From positions 3,773,001 to 3,837,000 of the forward strand of contig CM072871.1 of NCBI GenBank assembly GCA_036937835.1: DNA of 64,000 nucleotides. Reading direction: 5' to 3'. Shown piece by piece: positions 59,637 through 64,000 of the stretch (position 1 is its first letter; each line of letters begins with the position of its first letter). This stretch comes from Pampus argenteus (taxonomy: Eukaryota > Chordata > Actinopteri > Scombriformes > Stromateidae). The notes under the pieces were generated by a model. The model had not been told where the DNA came from. It saw only the letters and a list, made by a program, of their open reading frames with translations, and searched no databases. The position numbers were made by a program, and so were the translations under genes.

Positions 59637-62600
59637 ATGGGTCCAATCATTGGGATGTCACCAGATAAGAAAACGGAAATTCCGGGTATGCAAGAGGAAC
59701 GGACAGGGCTCAGAGGTGTATGCGGTGTGGGAACGCTGCCCGAGGCAGAGTGCGCGTCCAGTCCGCTGGCGACCAGCGTCGATCGGGCCGGAGGTAACGA
59801 GGATGAGGAGCTCACCAACCTCAACTGGCTCCACGAGAACCTGCTTCAGAACTTCACTCTGGGCGGCCCTGAAGCTCAGCCCAGCGGCAGCCCCCTTTTT
59901 GACATCGAGGGAGACTATGGGTCCAACCAGGGTCCATCATCATCCTCCTCCTCATCCTCGTCACACGGCAGAGGCAGGGAGCGGGACTCGTTGAAGTCAA
60001 AGCCCCCTTTCTCGTTTTCCCTCCTCATCTACATGGCCATTGAGCAGTCTCCCAGCAAGTCTTTGCCCGTCAAGGAAATCTACGGCTGGATTCTTGAGCA
60101 CTTCCCTTATTTCACAAATGCTCCCACTGGCTGGAAAAACTCAGTGCGTCACAACCTGTCCCTGAACAAATGCTTCCGTAAGGTAGAGAGGAGTTTAGGA
60201 AAGGTAGGTTAGCAAAGCAAACAGTCTCCTCACTTTCACAAACAAACACACACATATAAACTGAGGGATCTGCTGTTTTACATTATGCTACTGATTAAAC
60301 CCTTTTTGTTAGATGATATGAAAAACTCAATGGGCCAGAATATGTCTGCTTTGTTTAGCGAACAGTGCGTTGCAGTGTAAGGCAGCAGATTGGCTCCCGT
60401 GACGGTATCCGGGACTGTAACTCAGCTGCAGAGACCTCTGACTTTGCTGCGATAAGGCTGGAATCCAGTCAAGGTCGCAGATACTCCTTCACAGGAAATG
60501 CAAACACAGCACGCTGAGATAGGACTTTATCTTTAATACACACAAGGTAGAGCAACTGATTCAGCAGGCGCAGAAATGTCTGGTTGGTAAAAGTCACCGT
60601 TCAAACTGCAAGAAGGAAGCAAATGTGACCGAAAGTGCAGAGATTGTAATAAGATTGTTAGCCTGTCCTGGCAGAGTTATGTGTCATTTGTGTTTCATTC
60701 CCGTGTAAAGAAAGAGAGAAAAAAAAGAAGAAGCTGAACTTCTCATATGCACGTGCTTGTAAAAAATGGATAAGCACACACTGCATAAACTACACAAACA
60801 TTGTGGTGATCTGAAGGGGAAATTAGTGATTTCTCACCAGCAAATTGAGTTTAATGAATTTTTTTTTTCTAATACACATTTGGGAAAGAGTACAGAAATG
60901 AGCCGGAAAAGAAGACTTGATTTGTACGTCGCGCTTTACTATAACTGATCCAGGCAGCCATATTGAGCTCCAGTATGAGTTCAGAGCTGTGGCCGGTAGA
61001 GCCCGTGGTGCCAAGGCTGCGCCTGGCTAGGACCCGATATTTTCCCACCACGGGAGAGGATAGTGGTTAGCACCCAGCGAGTAGCAACACGGTGCGGTGC
61101 AGGCGCGCTCAGCATGCAGGTGCACAGCGTGAGCCCTTCGTCTGCCCGAGAGACCAGTCACCAGTTTCACATGACACTGAGCTGGTGGTTTCCGTTGCCA
61201 TGGAGACATTTCCTTCTTCCTGCATCAGGGCTGGTTGGTAATCTGAGTCAAGGTTATTCTCCTCCCTCCTTCCCTCCCTCCTTCCTTTCTCCTCCCAGAC
61301 TGGGCAAGAATACACCGCCATCAGATAAAGTGACAGTTAACACTCTCCGGCACACACACATCACCAACAGACAGATTCATTCCTCACATAGTGCTGCTTG
61401 TTTCCTTCCTTTTTTGTTAAGCCTGTTAAGGAATTCTTAGTCACGCATTTTGCTATATTTCCACCGTCTTTGTCTCTGTCTTGTTTATGCTGTGGGCTTC
61501 TGCAAAGAAATATATGCTGTAAAGTTGTTGTTTTTTTCTTTTGCCATTCATGCACGATATGATTCACTGTAATGGAATTTATGAGACAGTCTACTGTATA
61601 CATTACTCTGAATTTAAATGCTTTAAACAGCAATTATGTGCATATTTTTTATCGACAGAAAAGGGTATACAGCGACAACATTTTCATTATTGTTGTAGTT
61701 CGTTATTGTAAAGCAACTTTAGGTTGTATTGTGACTAATCTATAAGGGAAATGTTAAACTTTTCTTAATAGCGAATGATTGCTATAACTTTCCAACTGTT
61801 TTTTGTTTGTTTGTTTGTTTGTTTTTTTGAAACACTGTAAATTGAAATCCTCCTCACAGTTTGTAGCCGCAGGCGTCTTTTCTTTACATTCTGCACAACC
61901 TTGGCTTAGAGGTTTAACTCTCCTTCTTCTTTTTTTCCCTACAGGCCAATGGAAAAGGTTCCCTCTGGTGTGTCGACCCCGAGTACCGCCCCAACCTGAT
62001 CCAAGCCCTTAAAAAGCAGCACTTCCCTGCCGCACATGCCTTCTGCACGCCACCCGCCTCCCCACCCAGGTGAGCGTTCATCAGTCAGTCTGTGATGAAG
62101 CAGGAAGCTGATCAAAGCAGAATTGACAGAACGGCCTCTTATTACCGTCAAATGAGTGTATTTCATTGTCAGAAGAGAAGCTCTGCTTACTGCGGAGGCC
62201 TCTTGTGTTTGAATATAATCAAGCTTTTCTTTACACCTCCTTGCAAACATCCTTCATGTCTTTTGTTTACCTTTTGCAGTGCCTCCTCACCCCCACGCCA
62301 TCTCTTTCTACAAGGCTGCTCATTTAAAGGTGAGACTGAAGCGAACTCCTTCGTCCTTTAAGTTTGGATAAAAAGCTGCTGTTGATGCAGAAATTCCAGG
62401 GTTTTTTTTTAAATATCCTTTATGTTTGTGCAGTATTGTGATCGTGTTGCTTTTGCACATTTCAGTCACAGAACATTCAGCATCACTGTGCTTTTACCCT
62501 CAACTCTTGGTTTTTGATTTGTTGCATTCAAGTCATTGATGCATTATGTTGGACCATAACGGTGAGCGGCTCCCAGTCGATGTCTCCTCCTCCTCCTCCT

Positions 62601-64000
62601 CCCTCTTCCCTCCTCTGCCTCTTGGATTTGTAACCTTGACGACAGGCAGAGGTTCTGCTGGTGCTGAGTGTGGAGCACTCAGTCTCGCTGTAATCATTAA
62701 TAATTTAGAGCCCCAGAAGTGAGCTATGAGGCTTTTAGACACTTTATCGGGTCTGAAAAAGAAAAAAAGATGGGATGCATTCTCCAAATCAGTGGCTTGA
62801 ATTTATCGCCCGGTTTGTTTCGGTGAATCTTTGTTTTTGCATATCCGATCCATTCCCGTAAACATCGGTTGAGTCTCTAGTTGAACATTACTGAAGGAAA
62901 CCCCTGCCTTCTAGTAGAGACGCCACGCTGCCATGCTTTCACACGTTAGGACTGACCATCATGCATGTTCTCTCCTCTTCCAGAGTCTGACATTGATGCT
63001 GCCACTGCCATGATGCTCTTAAACTCTGCCCCCGGGCACCACGTTGACCCATGTAAGAGAAATCCACAAGCAGCCATGTTTTTCACCCTCTCTTCCTCCT
63101 CTCCTGACATACCACCTCACCACTGCTTAAGTCTTTTTTTTTTATTTTGTGTGCTGTTTAAGTTGACGTGTCCCTCATCTCCTCTTCAAAGTTTTGACTG
63201 TTTTACTTGTCAAGTGTTATGAGTGCATGATCCTGTTTTGAAATTTGTTGATATTTTATATATATTATTTTATAGTATATCTATTACTGGACATACTTTA
63301 CATCAGATTCTAATTTATTTAGCCTGTTTGTTTGTAATTATTTTGATTTAATTGACTACAAAAGCCCTCACAGGACCATTAAATGTGACTGTGTTTTACT
63401 ATTCCTGTTTTGATCATGCATGCAACAAGATATTTTGCATCAGAATTTCCCTCTTGGGTCAAGACGAGTCTTAGTTCTGCTTTATACTTGTAAACAAAGT
63501 CGAGCTAATATAATAGCGTGTGGTTTACTGAGTTTGATTTCTGTTTTTTTCTTTAGCCTGTTTACAGTAATGTTACATTATTGTTTTAGAATCCAACCAA
63601 AGAAAGACGATAATCTGTAAAATAAGTTTTATATGACAGCACAGTCAGATATTAATGAAATAAGGAAACACTAAGCTTGCTTCTTCTGTCCTTCTCAGGC
63701 AATTCTGATAGCCCGCTGGACCTCTCCAGACCCGACTCTGTCCTGGTGAGCAGCGATCCAAAGCAGGACCACAACTACAGCAGCGTTGCCCTGCAGCGTT
63801 GCTCCTCCCGTTCCTCCTCCTCGTCTCTGTCCTCCCTCGACGAAGGAGGCTGCGACCGCAGGCAGTCCCGCCGCGCCGGCAGTGAGGGCTTCCACAGCGA
63901 CGAGGACTCCGACCTCTGGGACGAAAGGGGCGCCCAACAAACGTCGCGGCGTCCGCCCGCCATCAAGTGGCCGGCTGGCAAGAGGGCACGACGCGAGGCC
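59637..64000 (+). CDS. foxn2: Forkhead box protein N2 (FOXN2), 3' partial
   Basis: Nuclear winged-helix transcription factor of the FOXN2/FOXN3 branch. Coding exons: 59637-60203 (exon begins at 59623), 61945-62069, 62280-62329, 62984-63052 and 63699-64000, where the window ends in frame after 371 codons. Features: conserved start MGPIIGMSPDKK; acidic EDEELTNLNWLHEN motif shared by FOXN2/3; a run of nine Ser before the DNA-binding domain; forkhead from about P123 with recognition helix WKNSVRHNLSLNKCF (166-180), completed after the first intron by NGKGSLWCVDPEY and LIQALKKQ; then ESDIDAATAMMLLN; and SDPKQDHNYSS, RSSSSSLSSLDE and GSEGFHSDED. FOXN2 is preferred over FOXN3 because of the MGPxIGMxPDK start, KVERSxGK and the fbxo11 neighbour. 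All junctions are GT-AG and in phase. The conserved C-terminal part is beyond the window. Confidence 0.96.
60204..61944 (+). other. foxn2: foxn2 intron within the forkhead domain
   Basis: A 1.74 kb intron that splits the forkhead between LGK and ANGKGSLW in phase 0. It contains a GC-richer patch at 60960-61210 with an X-box-like GTTGCCATGGAGAC at 61194-61207. No exon was recognised in it. Confidence 0.8.

Noticed and set aside
61050..61110. tRNA-like or SINE-like words (AGTGGTTAGCAC)
   Set aside because: No cloverleaf, no B box of the expected sequence and no target-site duplication could be read.

Overview
The window looks like vertebrate nuclear DNA, most likely from a ray-finned (teleost) fish. 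It has about 40% GC-type base use, short GT-AG introns, many dinucleotide, tetranucleotide and pentanucleotide microsatellites, and four single-copy vertebrate genes in the order kcnk12 - msh6 - fbxo11 - foxn2. These genes also neighbour each other on human chromosome 2p16, but here they are packed into 64 kb. Species cannot be read from the sequence. No bacterial, viral or transposase gene was recognised.

Layout. (1) 1-9390: the 3' part of the single large intron of kcnk12; the first exon lies upstream of the window. (2) 9391-10274 (+): the last coding exon of kcnk12 (THIK-2, a two-pore-domain potassium channel), followed by its 3' UTR. (3) About 11.3-23.1 kb: an intergenic stretch with a GGAA higher-order repeat and possible regulatory DNA. 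(4) 23342-29674 (+): complete msh6 in 10 exons, 1376 codons plus stop. (5) 31487-39189 (-): complete fbxo11 in 22 coding exons, 880 codons plus stop, tail-to-tail with msh6; the two 3' ends share a near-palindromic poly(A) signal. (6) About 39.5-49.7 kb: repeat-rich intergenic DNA with no recognised gene. (7) About 49.7-64.0 kb (+): foxn2, with a CpG-rich promoter and probable non-coding exon 1 near 50.0 kb, a 9.6 kb first intron, and five coding exons (371 codons) before the window cuts the last one.

Every exon junction of msh6, fbxo11 and foxn2 was checked by reading phase across GT-AG boundaries; all phases close and each complete gene ends on a stop codon. The genes have unrelated jobs: a membrane K+ channel, DNA mismatch recognition, an SCF ubiquitin-ligase substrate receptor, and a forkhead transcription factor. 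They form a conserved neighbourhood, not a pathway.

I found no clearly new biological system. The points most worth a second look are: a (GT)23-T5 splice acceptor before an in-frame fbxo11 exon, a predicted foxn2 upstream ORF that crosses the splice junction and ends in a TAATG overlap with the main start codon, the shared msh6/fbxo11 poly(A) motif, the short N terminus of fbxo11, the kcnk12 orientation, and the GGAA higher-order repeat.
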